Assembly: GCF_002959965.1 (NCBI RefSeq)
Contig: NZ_PREV01000026.1
Span: forward strand, 1,464,501-1,528,500
From: Microbulbifer pacificus
GTDB lineage: Bacteria; Pseudomonadota; Gammaproteobacteria; Pseudomonadales; Cellvibrionaceae
DNA: 64,000 nt
Direction: 5' to 3'
Position numbers and translations under genes: made by a program. Of the stretch, positions 16,787 through 24,327 are shown one piece after another (position 1 is the first letter of the stretch; every line of letters starts with the position of its first letter). Under the pieces are notes generated by a model that made no database searches, was not told where the DNA came from, and was given only the letters and a program-made list of their open reading frames with translations.

Positions 16787-16943
16787 CCGGCAACTGCTTC
16801 AATAGTCCGCATCTGCGGCGCTCGCAATCATCTCGCGGGCGCCGCTCTTTTCTCGTCCATTCCTGGGCATCTCTGAAAATCGCAGCCCGGCGTATACGCA
16901 GTAGATTTTCAGTGGTGCCCGCCAGATATAAGGATGCTTCTGC

Positions 16944-19064
16944 ATGGCCTGGATCAAACGCGGACTTATTACCCTCGTTGTTCTGTTTATCCTCTTCGCC
17001 GGCGTGATCGCCTGGTTTCTCTCCGGTCTCGACGCCAACCAGTACAAATCGAAAATCGTGCAGTTGGCCGCGGACCAGGGTGTTGCCCTGACGCTGGACG
17101 GCGATATCGGCTGGCAGCTGTGGCCAAACATCGCGCTCAAGCTCGACGGTGTGAAAGTGGCACCTCTCGCACTGCCCCGTGAATCGCTGCTGGAAGCTGA
17201 CAGGATGGCGGTCGGCGTGGCACTGATGCCGCTGCTGGACAAGCGTATCGAAGCCAAAGAGATCGTATTGCTGAGCCCGCAGGTAGCACTTACCGTGGAC
17301 AAGAACGGCAAGGGCAACTGGGAGCTGATTACCGACGCCATCGAGGCCAAAGCGGAACAGGACGCGAAAGCCCAGCGCGAAACGCCGCCGACCCTCGACA
17401 TCCCCAAAGAGGACGCCCCGGCTTCCGGCGGCCTCGAACTGGCGCTGGAACAACTGCGACTGGAAAACGGCGTATTGCGTTACACCGACAAACAGGCCGG
17501 CAGCGAATACGCCATCAACAAGCTGAATATCAGCGCAGACAACCTGGTTCCCGGTGGCAAACCTGGCGATATCCGCCTGAAAGCGGAACTTGCGGGCAGC
17601 GGCTTCCCGGAACCCGTCAATCTGGATATCCACAGCAGCCTCGCCATTGACGAGGGCCTCAACGGTCTGCGCGTACAGCCCGCCAACATCAGGCTGACTG
17701 GCGCCCAGGGTGCGGAAGCGGAGATCAACCTGCGCGGCAACGTGCGCCGCGCCAAAGCAGACGCGCCCTGGCAGATCCAACTGAATCTGAATATGGACGT
17801 GAATCCCCTCACCGGCTGGCTCGCCGCCGTCGGCAGTGCGTACACGCCCCAAAGTACCGACGCCCTGAAAAAACTGCATATCGAAGCCGACATCAGCGGC
17901 ACCGACAAACAGATGAACCTGGAACCGCTGCAACTGGCACTGGACAGCAATACCTTTAGCGGCAGCGCCAGTTATCAGGCGGGCGACGTGCCCAGCGTCT
18001 CTCTGACCCTCAAAGGCGGTGATCTGAATGTGGACGACTACCTGCCGCCCCCCGTCGCCACCCCGGAGCAGAGTGAACTGAACGCCGATGTGGCCGCGGC
18101 GCAGCCGGTACCCCTGCCGCTGGAATCCATGCGCGGCTTTAACGCCAAACTGGATCTGACCCTCGACAAACTGCACGCACTGGACTTTGACATCGACAAG
18201 CCACAGCTCGCGGTCAATGTGAACAATGGCTTGTACCAGCTGAACAAACTCGCCGCCGGCCTCTACGGCGGCACCCTGAACAGCACCGGCGTATTCAATG
18301 CTCGCGGCAATTCCGCCCGCGGTGAGCTGAGCGGCGGACTCACCGGAGTGGAAATTTCCAAGGTGCAGGAGGCGCTGTTCGCCAGCGACGAACCGGAAAC
18401 GGCGAACCAGAAAAAGGTCACCCTGTCCGGCAAGACCGATCTTACCTGGGTGGGGCAAACCAGCGGCGCCGACACCCTGGCACTGCAGAAAAACCTGCGC
18501 GCTGCAGTGCAGATGAATGCCGCAGAGCTGGCCCTCGCCCCGTTCAACCTGGAAAAGGGCATGTGCCAGCTGGTGAGCTACGCGGAGAAAACCACCCTGC
18601 CGGAAAAAGAGTGGCCAGCACAGACCCGCCTGCAGGACCTGCGCGCCAGTGTGAATCTGAATGGTGACGTGGCGAAAGTGGAGGGCATCAACGCCGGTAT
18701 CGAGAACATCGCGCTCACCGGTGACGGCACCGTCAATCTGGAGCAGCAGGATTTCGACTTCGCTCTCGGCCTCGCGCTGGTTGGCGAGAAGACCTCCGGC
18801 AATGGCTGCTCAGTGCAGAACGACCGCTGGCGCAACCGCCCGCTGCCCCTGCGCTGCAACGCCAAATTCTCGGAGGCCGGCGCCACCACCTGCAAACCCG
18901 ACAGCCGCCGCCTGGATGACCTGATCCGCGACGAGCTGAAATACAAGGCGGAGAAGAAATACGGTGACAAGGTGGAACAAAAAACCGAGGAATTGAAAGA
19001 CAAGCTGAAAGACAAGTTCAAGGGGCTGTTCAATCGCGGAGAGAAAGAAGAACCGACGCCGTAG
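16944..19064 (+). CDS. AsmA-family protein
   Basis: A 706-residue protein with one N-terminal membrane helix (about 5-28) followed by a large periplasmic region. The start, M-A-W-I-K-R-G-L, then L-D-G-D-I-G-W-Q-L-W-P and N-G-K-G-N-W-E-L, is typical AsmA. These proteins belong to the bridge-like lipid transfer group thought to carry phospholipids across the periplasm and affect outer-membrane assembly. The C-terminus is a Lys/Glu-rich coiled coil (about 650-700), perhaps cytoplasmic or disordered. The gene lies before mutY and yggX, as in Pseudomonas, with its own terminator. Length is within the family range. Confidence 0.9.
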   Translation: MAWIKRGLITLVVLFILFAGVIAWFLSGLDANQYKSKIVQLAADQGVALTLDGDIGWQLWPNIALKLDGVKVAPLALPRESLLEADRMAVGVALMPLLDKRIEAKEIVLLSPQVALTVDKNGKGNWELITDAIEAKAEQDAKAQRETPPTLDIPKEDAPASGGLELALEQLRLENGVLRYTDKQAGSEYAINKLNISADNLVPGGKPGDIRLKAELAGSGFPEPVNLDIHSSLAIDEGLNGLRVQPANIRLTGAQGAEAEINLRGNVRRAKADAPWQIQLNLNMDVNPLTGWLAAVGSAYTPQSTDALKKLHIEADISGTDKQMNLEPLQLALDSNTFSGSASYQAGDVPSVSLTLKGGDLNVDDYLPPPVATPEQSELNADVAAAQPVPLPLESMRGFNAKLDLTLDKLHALDFDIDKPQLAVNVNNGLYQLNKLAAGLYGGTLNSTGVFNARGNSARGELSGGLTGVEISKVQEALFASDEPETANQKKVTLSGKTDLTWVGQTSGADTLALQKNLRAAVQMNAAELALAPFNLEKGMCQLVSYAEKTTLPEKEWPAQTRLQDLRASVNLNGDVAKVEGINAGIENIALTGDGTVNLEQQDFDFALGLALVGEKTSGNGCSVQNDRWRNRPLPLRCNAKFSEAGATTCKPDSRRLDDLIRDELKYKAEKKYGDKVEQKTEELKDKLKDKFKGLFNRGEKEEPTP

Positions 19065-19095
19065 GCTATATCTCACCGTCCTATCCCGCTAGCAT

Positions 19096-19121
19096 GGGCA
19101 CCCTTCGCGGTGCCCATTTTT
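19096..19121 (+). terminator. rho-independent terminator after asmA
   Basis: GGGCACC pairs with GGTGCCC around a CTTCGC loop and is followed by ATTTTTATTT. It lies 32 bases after the AsmA stop and just before mutY. Confidence 0.85.
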
Positions 19122-19131
19122 ATTTCAGTCC

Positions 19132-20253
19132 ATGCCCAATTCCAACAACAAGCCCAAAACCCCCGCCCGCTTCCAGCAGGCCCTGCTCAAATGGTTCGAC
19201 CAGCACGGCCGTCACAACCTGCCGTGGCAGCAAAACATCAATCCCTACCGGGTATGGGTGTCGGAGATCATGCTGCAGCAGACCCAGGTGACGGCAGTTA
19301 TCCCCTATTACCTGCGTTTTATGGAATCTTTTCCCACGGTGCAGGCACTGGCCGCTGCCAGCCAGGACCAGGTTCTGGCTCACTGGAGCGGTCTCGGCTA
19401 CTACGCGCGCGCGCGCAACCTGCACAAGTGCGCACAGGCGGTGGTCGATGAGCACAACGGTGAATTTCCGCGGGATGTGGAGGCACTCGCTGAACTGCCC
19501 GGTATCGGCCGCTCCACCGCCGGCGCCATCGCGTCGATCAGCATGGGACTGAAAGCGGCCATTCTGGATGGCAATGTAAAGCGCGTACTGGCCCGAATCC
19601 ACGCCGTGGAGGGCTGGCCGGGGCAGACGGCGGTGGCGAACCGGATGTGGGAGATCGCCGAGCGCTACACACCCGCGGAACGCACCGGGGATTACACCCA
19701 GGCGATGATGGATCTGGGCGCGACCCTCTGCACCCGCTCCCGCCCGGCCTGCGAGCGCTGTCCATTCGAGCATCACTGTATCGCCCGCGCCCAGGGCAAC
19801 CCCACCGCTTACCCGGGCAAGAAACCGAAGAAGGAAAAACCGGAGCGCCAGACTACCCTGCTGCTGATCGAGCACGACGGCGAACTGTATCTGGAACAGC
19901 GCCCGCCCACTGGACTGTGGGGCAGGCTGTGGATTCCTCCGCAGCTCGAAGGCGACGACGGCGGCGAAGCCAGCGCCCAGGAATGGCTGGCGGCTCAGGA
20001 TCTGGACGCCACCGAAATCCAGGCCCTGCCACTGCTGCGCCACACCTTCAGCCACTTCCACCTGGATATCCACCCCGTGTGGATAACTCTGCCGCAGAAG
20101 CCCGCGCGGGTAGCAGAAGGGGCCAGTGGCTGGTATAAACTGCGCCAGCTCGACCGGCCCAGATCCGGCCAGGATCTCGGATTGCCGGCGCCCATTGCCA
20201 GGCTCGTCAAACAGCTTGTGGCGCTACGGGAGCCATTGTTGGCCCCGTGCTAG
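19132..20253 (+). CDS. mutY: adenine DNA glycosylase MutY
   Basis: A 373-residue enzyme that removes adenine paired with 8-oxoguanine. The helix-hairpin-helix G-I-G-R-S-T-A is near 124-130, the catalytic Glu45 lies in [11 protein letters not shown] and the catalytic Asp146 in [12 protein letters not shown]. The iron-sulfur cluster ligands are seen as C-x6-C-x2-C-x5-C around residues 200-216. The C-terminal MutT-like domain (about 240-365) reads the 8-oxoG strand. The start codon overlaps the tail of the asmA terminator region. yggX follows after 17 bases, as in E. coli and Pseudomonas. Confidence 0.97.
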   Translation: MPNSNNKPKTPARFQQALLKWFDQHGRHNLPWQQNINPYRVWVSEIMLQQTQVTAVIPYYLRFMESFPTVQALAAASQDQVLAHWSGLGYYARARNLHKCAQAVVDEHNGEFPRDVEALAELPGIGRSTAGAIASISMGLKAAILDGNVKRVLARIHAVEGWPGQTAVANRMWEIAERYTPAERTGDYTQAMMDLGATLCTRSRPACERCPFEHHCIARAQGNPTAYPGKKPKKEKPERQTTLLLIEHDGELYLEQRPPTGLWGRLWIPPQLEGDDGGEASAQEWLAAQDLDATEIQALPLLRHTFSHFHLDIHPVWITLPQKPARVAEGASGWYKLRQLDRPRSGQDLGLPAPIARLVKQLVALREPLLAPC

Positions 20254-20270
20254 AAATGTTAGGAGAACCC

Positions 20271-20552
20271 ATGTCCCGCACCGTCTTCTGCCGCAAATAC
20301 CAACAGGAACTGGAAGGCCTCCCCAACCCGCCTTTCCCCGGCCCCAAAGGTCAGGACATTTACGACAACGTCTCCGCCAAAGCCTGGCAGGAATGGATGG
20401 CCCACCAGACCATGCTGATCAACGAAAAGCGCCTGAATATGATGGAGCCGTCATCCCGCGCCTATCTCGCCGAACAGATGACCAGGTTCTTCAGCGGTGA
20501 AGACTACGACGCCGCAGACGGCTTCGTTCCTGAGCAAGGCAACGACAAGTAA
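20271..20552 (+). CDS. yggX: Fe(2+)-trafficking protein YggX
   Basis: A 93-residue small acidic cytoplasmic protein. The start [10 protein letters not shown], with the conserved Cys7, and the middle [23 protein letters not shown] are diagnostic. It helps protect iron-sulfur clusters from oxidation and is SoxRS-controlled in enterobacteria. The ATG at 20271 has an AGGAG ribosome site. It is co-transcribed with mutY, whose Fe-S cluster is a plausible beneficiary. Confidence 0.96.
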   Translation: MSRTVFCRKYQQELEGLPNPPFPGPKGQDIYDNVSAKAWQEWMAHQTMLINEKRLNMMEPSSRAYLAEQMTRFFSGEDYDAADGFVPEQGNDK

Positions 20553-20607
20553 GCGACCGCTCACAAACCCTCCGATCAATCGCAAAAACTATTTATCAAT
20601 CAAGGGG

Positions 20608-20636
20608 TTGACTCCCCCCAGCAGAGCAGGTTTAAT
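20608..20636 (+). promoter_or_regulatory. sigma-70 promoter for tRNA-Phe
   Basis: TTGACT (20608-20613) and TTTAAT (20631-20636) are separated by exactly 17 bases. The stretch after the -10 box is GC-rich (ACGCGCCTCGC), the kind of discriminator seen in stringently controlled stable RNA promoters. The mature tRNA starts 38 bases after the -10 box. Confidence 0.7.
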
Positions 20637-20674
20637 ACGCGCCTCGCTGCCGGGGACACCCCGAATAAAGCGAA

Positions 20675-20750
20675 GCCCAGATAGCTCAGTCGGTAGAGCA
20701 GGGGATTGAAAATCCCCGTGTCGGTGGTTCGATTCCGCCTCTGGGCACCA
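20675..20750 (+). tRNA. tRNA-Phe (GAA)
   Basis: A 76-base cloverleaf. The acceptor stem pairs GCCCAGA with TCTGGGC, and CCA is encoded. The D arm contains AGCTCAGTCGGTAGAGC, the anticodon arm GGGGATTGAAAATCCCC with the GAA anticodon, and the T arm has GGTTCGATTCC. Confidence 0.98.
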
Positions 20751-20758
20751 TACAAAAT

Positions 20759-20788
20759 AAGCCTCACCCGCAAGGGTGGGGCTTTTTT
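20759..20788 (+). terminator. rho-independent terminator after tRNA-Phe
   Basis: AGCCTCACCC pairs with GGGTGGGGCT (with a G-T pair) around GCAA, followed by six T bases. It lies ten bases after the tRNA. Confidence 0.9.
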
Positions 20789-21264
20789 GTTTGGGGTCTC
20801 GAGATGGTTAAGAACCACCGATGTGGTTCGACTAATCGCGCCAGCGATTTGCACCAAACGCGCCAGAGCGACTGACTTGGCGGCACGCCGATCAGCAAAG
20901 CGAAGTTGCCCGAAGGGCGCTCGCCCGACTGGGCTGGCGTAAACCCCGCAGGGCCATAATGATCTTCCGCCGCTCGGTTCCTGCGCTGCTATCGGGGCTT
21001 TTCAGATTTATGCATAGGCTCACTTCCCCCCGCGCCCGTTGAACCGCCCTTCGACATATACCTCAACAGAGGCTCGCACCGTTATTGGCTCAACGGTAAT
21101 TTCCTAAAGTAGTGCATCGATGTTTTCCCGCACGTAGTGTTCAAATATGCGCGGTAAAAGGCGGTGGGAATTGCGTGCAAACTTTCCTTTTGTTGCCATT
21201 TATTAATGGGGAGAATACCCACAGCCGTCATTTGCATGCCGCGGTGAAAGAATTGGGAGAATTT
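20789..21264. other. gene-free stretch downstream of tRNA-Phe
   Basis: About 475 bases without a supported gene. It holds a small perfect hairpin, GAACCAC/GTGGTTC (20812-20818 with 20823-20829), followed by a phrase that loosely recalls a tRNA 3' end (GGTTCGACTAATC and, 23 bases on, GCACCA). It may be a worn-out relic of integration at the tRNA, but no integrase or clear attachment repeat is present. The last part before 21265 is the upstream region of the DUF924 gene. Confidence 0.4.
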
Positions 21265-21867
21265 ATGGCTACCCCCTCAGAAATACTGCAGTTCTGGTTT
21301 GGCACAGATCAGCTGGAAGCGACGGTGGATGACGCGCATCAACGACGGTGGTTTACCCGCGATGAGGCCTTTGATCAGAAGATTGAAGATCGATTCGGCC
21401 AACTGGTGGAATCTGCCATCGCCGGCGATCTGCAGAGCTGGCGCGAATCCCTGTCCGGTGAACTGGCGCTGGTGCTTGTGTGTGACCAGTTCCCGCGAAA
21501 TATTTATCGGGCCACCGCCCGCGCATTTGCCGGAGACTACCTGGCCCTGGAGGTCGCCCTCGCGGTGATCGAGAGAGGCGATGACGCCCGGTTGGGACTC
21601 TGTCAGCGCGCTTTCCTGGGCATGCCGCTGGAACACGCCGAAAGCGCGCAGATGCAGCGCCGCTCTGTGGACTATTTCAACCGTCTGCGTATGGACTATG
21701 TCGACGGCGCCAGTGGCGCTGCCCAAGCCGAGAATTTCTATCAATTCGCCGTTGCCCACCAAAACGTCATCGACGAATTCGGACGCTACCCGCATCGCAA
21801 CGCGGCACTCGGCCGTGAATCGACCAGCGCGGAGCGGGAGTGGCTGGATCAGGGAGGCGGTTTCTGA
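21265..21867 (+). CDS. DUF924 family protein
   Basis: A 200-residue cytoplasmic all-helical protein. The family marks are plain: I-L-Q-F-W-F-G near the start, R-W-F-T, then L-V-L-V-C-D-Q-F-P-R-N-I-Y-R-A-T-A-R-A-F-A-D-like segments (about 75-95), and F-L-G-M-P-L-E-H-A-E-S. DUF924 proteins have a TPR-like fold and no known reaction. The ATG at 21265 has a GGGAG site; the longer frame upstream lacks one. Its stop overlaps the start of the next gene (TGATG), so the two are coupled. Confidence 0.9.
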   Translation: MATPSEILQFWFGTDQLEATVDDAHQRRWFTRDEAFDQKIEDRFGQLVESAIAGDLQSWRESLSGELALVLVCDQFPRNIYRATARAFAGDYLALEVALAVIERGDDARLGLCQRAFLGMPLEHAESAQMQRRSVDYFNRLRMDYVDGASGAAQAENFYQFAVAHQNVIDEFGRYPHRNAALGRESTSAEREWLDQGGGF

Positions 21868-22487
21868 TGGATATGCTCTCCTGGCTGTCTCTGGCTGGAA
21901 TCTGTGCCCTGGGCGCTATGAGCCCCGGCCCCAGCCTGCTGATTGTGCTGCGCTGTGCTGCTGCCGGTATTCGCCAGGGGCTGGCGTGTGCCATTGCCCA
22001 CGGCGGGGCCATCGCGCTCTATGCTTGCCTGACTGCTTTCGGGCTGGCGGCGCTGGTCACTCACACCCCCATGCTCTTTACCATTCTCCAGTGGGGTGGC
22101 GCGGCCATGCTGGTGTATCTCGGCTGGAAGGCCCTGCGCGCCCCCACCCCGAGCAACACGGCGGCAAAAAATCCGACCCCGGAGTTCGTTTCCGTATCGC
22201 GGGCGGCGCTGCAGGGTTTCGGGATCGCCTTCTTCAATCCCAAGGTGGCAATCTTTTTTACCGCCCTGTTCAGCCAGTTTGTGTCAGCCGAGCAAATGCT
22301 CAGCACAAAACTTGCCATGGCCGGCCTGGCCGCCGGTATCGACGCGATCTGGTATGCGCTGGTTGCACTGCTGGTAACCCTGGGCAGCGGGCGTGGCTGG
22401 CTAGGTGCAAAAGCCGCTCACCGCCTGCAACAGGTATTTGGCGTTCTGCTGCTGGGGCTCGCCGCGCGATTGGTGTTTAGCCTCTAA
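21867..22487 (+). CDS. LysE/RhtB-family amino acid exporter
   Basis: A 206-residue inner-membrane protein with about six helices. The N-terminal signature M-S-P-G-P-S at about 19-24 and the repeat-like G-W-K-A-L-R and F-F-N-P-K-V-A-I-F-F segments are typical RhtB/LysE. These proteins export amino acids such as threonine, homoserine or lysine; the substrate cannot be told here. The start overlaps the DUF924 stop by one base and has AGGGAGG upstream. A terminator follows at 22534. Confidence 0.92.
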   Translation: MDMLSWLSLAGICALGAMSPGPSLLIVLRCAAAGIRQGLACAIAHGGAIALYACLTAFGLAALVTHTPMLFTILQWGGAAMLVYLGWKALRAPTPSNTAAKNPTPEFVSVSRAALQGFGIAFFNPKVAIFFTALFSQFVSAEQMLSTKLAMAGLAAGIDAIWYALVALLVTLGSGRGWLGAKAAHRLQQVFGVLLLGLAARLVFSL

Positions 22488-22533
22488 TAAACATGCGCGA
22501 TGGAAAAAGAGGCTGCAGGAGTGCTGCTTCCAC

Positions 22534-22564
22534 AAAAAAGCCCGGAAAACTCCGGGCTTTTTTA
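22534..22564. terminator. bidirectional terminator between lysE-type gene and fecR
   Basis: AAGCCCGG (22538-22545) pairs with CCGGGCTT (22552-22559). A tracts on the left and T tracts on the right let it work in both directions, for the exporter on the plus strand and the converging FecR gene on the minus strand. Confidence 0.9.
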
Positions 22565-22578
22565 TTAGATAAGCGTTA

Positions 22579-23619
22579 TCACTCTGCAACCGTACCCGGC
22601 CAGATCACCACGCGCCCATCCGGTTCTCTGAACACCCGCACCGGCAGTGACTGCTCCAGCATGGCAACCAGCGTATCCGCCTGGTCCGCGGTAAATGCCG
22701 TGGTCACACGCAGGTTTTCCAACTCGCGGGTGCCGATGACGATGCGATCCTTGCGGTAGCGGTTGGCGTCGGCGACGATTTCCGACAACGGCGCATCGCG
22801 GTAGCTGAATTTGCCCTGGCGCCAACCGGCGACCTCGGTGGCATCCACAGGGTTGATACGGCTCAGCTGTTGCTCAATCACACTGACCTGCTGTCCGGCC
22901 ACAAGACGTACCTTCTCCTCTTTAACTGCACCTTCAGAAGCAAGCTCACGGCTGACGACGTCGACGATGCCCTCCTCCACGGTAACTTTCACTTCCGGAT
23001 TCAGTGTGCTGCCGGCATTAACATCAAAGCGGGTGCCTACCACGCGAATCTCGGCGTCGCGGACGCGGACAAAGAACGGCCGCGCGGGATCTTTGGCGAT
23101 GTCGAAGAAGGCCTGACCGCGCAGGAGTTTTACGCCGCGGCGCTCGCCGCTGAAATCGCTCTCGATAGCGGTGTCTCCGCCGAGTGTGATGCGACTGCCA
23201 TCCTGCAAAGTGACGGTGCGTACCTGGGCGAGTTCGGAGGCATACGCCTCCACCACCGGTTCCCCCTGCCAGGGGGCGAGATAAACCAGACCAACCGCAA
23301 GCATCAGGGTGCAGGCAAATGCGAAGCCGCTCATGGGCGTTATGCCAACATAGCGGTTGAAGCTGCCGAGCAGGGCTGTGAGACCAGCGGGCCTCCGCAG
23401 GCGCGCGCCCTCACTGCCCGCGGCGAGCACGGCGAGGCTGCGGTCGATCTGCTGCAGGCGTTCATAGGCGCTGCGGTTTACCGCCTGTTGCATCCAGCTG
23501 TCATATGCGCTCTGTTCATCGGCTTCAAGGCTGCGCTCGCTGCGCAACATAAACCAGGCGCGGGCTTCCGCTTCCACCTGCCGGATACCGGGCTGCGGGT
23601 GACTGTTGCCAGTCGTCAT
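22579..23619 (-). CDS. FecR-family anti-sigma/sigma-regulator
   Basis: A 346-residue inner-membrane regulator. The N-terminal cytoplasmic part (about 1-85) is the DUF4880-like anti-sigma domain with E-A-E-A-R-A-W-F and S-A-Y-D-S-W-M. One membrane helix lies near 105-125, then the periplasmic FecR domain (L-Q-D-G-S-R-I-T-L-G-G-D-T-A, R-G-Q-A-F-F-D-I-A) and a C-terminal domain that contacts the receptor's N-terminal extension. Its ATG at 23619 shares one base with the stop of the sigma factor gene (TGATG), so they are translationally coupled. It should relay a signal from the receptor at 24328 to the sigma factor. Confidence 0.93.
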   Translation of the reverse strand: MTTGNSHPQPGIRQVEAEARAWFMLRSERSLEADEQSAYDSWMQQAVNRSAYERLQQIDRSLAVLAAGSEGARLRRPAGLTALLGSFNRYVGITPMSGFAFACTLMLAVGLVYLAPWQGEPVVEAYASELAQVRTVTLQDGSRITLGGDTAIESDFSGERRGVKLLRGQAFFDIAKDPARPFFVRVRDAEIRVVGTRFDVNAGSTLNPEVKVTVEEGIVDVVSRELASEGAVKEEKVRLVAGQQVSVIEQQLSRINPVDATEVAGWRQGKFSYRDAPLSEIVADANRYRKDRIVIGTRELENLRVTTAFTADQADTLVAMLEQSLPVRVFREPDGRVVIWPGTVAE

Positions 23620-24161
23620 CACACTTCTCCATCGTGCGCACGCAGCGCTTCCTGGCACCCGGCCAGGGCTTTTGCCACATGCTTTTTCACTACTGTTGCC
23701 GAAAGCCCTTCCCGCCGCGCAATTTCCGCGTAGGAGAGGCCGTCGACACGATTCATCAATAACAGCCGTCGGCGCTTGTGCGGCATGTTCCACAGGGCGC
23801 GGCTCACCAGCCCGAGAACCTGTCGGCCAACGGCCACGCGCTCCGGGCTTCGACTGTCCTGCTCACGGTCGGGGTCATCCTGCACCGTCTGTGCATAACT
23901 CTCGCGCACCTGCCCTTTGCGCAGGGCATCGATGGTGGCGTTGTGCACCGAGCGGTACAGAAAGGCCCTGACATGCTCAATATCGCCGACGCGAAGCTGT
24001 GGAGCCATACGTGCAAACGCTTCCTGCACCAGGTCTTCCGCTTCGCTGTAGGACAGTCCGAACTTACTCACCGCGTATCGACACAGCTCCTGCTGATATT
24101 CGCGGTAGTAGTGATCCAGAGCCCTATCGCTTGCCAATGGGCTCGCCCACGCTGTCGCCAT
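23619..24161 (-). CDS. ECF sigma factor, FecI-like
   Basis: A 180-residue extracytoplasmic-function sigma factor. Region 2 (about 20-85) includes A-E-D-L-V-Q-E-A-F-A-R and V-R-A-F-L-Y-R-S-V-H-N; region 4 (about 120-170) has the helix-turn-helix L-S-Y-A-E-I-A-R-R-E-G-L-S-A-T-V-V-K-K-H-V. It is close to the FecI iron-uptake group and is followed directly by fecR. It likely drives transcription of the receptor gene 166 bases upstream in the same direction. Confidence 0.94.
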   Translation of the reverse strand: MATAWASPLASDRALDHYYREYQQELCRYAVSKFGLSYSEAEDLVQEAFARMAPQLRVGDIEHVRAFLYRSVHNATIDALRKGQVRESYAQTVQDDPDREQDSRSPERVAVGRQVLGLVSRALWNMPHKRRRLLLMNRVDGLSYAEIARREGLSATVVKKHVAKALAGCQEALRAHDGEV

Positions 24162-24327
24162 GGATTCTCTTCACCATCATTTTTATGTATTTGTTCTGAT
24201 CAGCACTGAGCGCCTCTTGCCCGGTGCAGGCAACGGGCGGGCGCCGGATGTTTTTCTCTCGTCGATAGGACGCGAGAGGAGGCCGAATCGTCCCCCTTGA
24301 GCAAGAAAAATCCCGGCTGCCTTTCCC

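Noticed and set aside
16623..18458. 611-codon minus-strand frame over asmA
   Set aside because: Shadow frame; the AsmA reading on the plus strand is clear.
20675..21264. Genomic island or prophage inserted at tRNA-Phe
   Set aside because: No integrase, no mobile genes, and no clear repeat of the tRNA end; only a faint echo remains.
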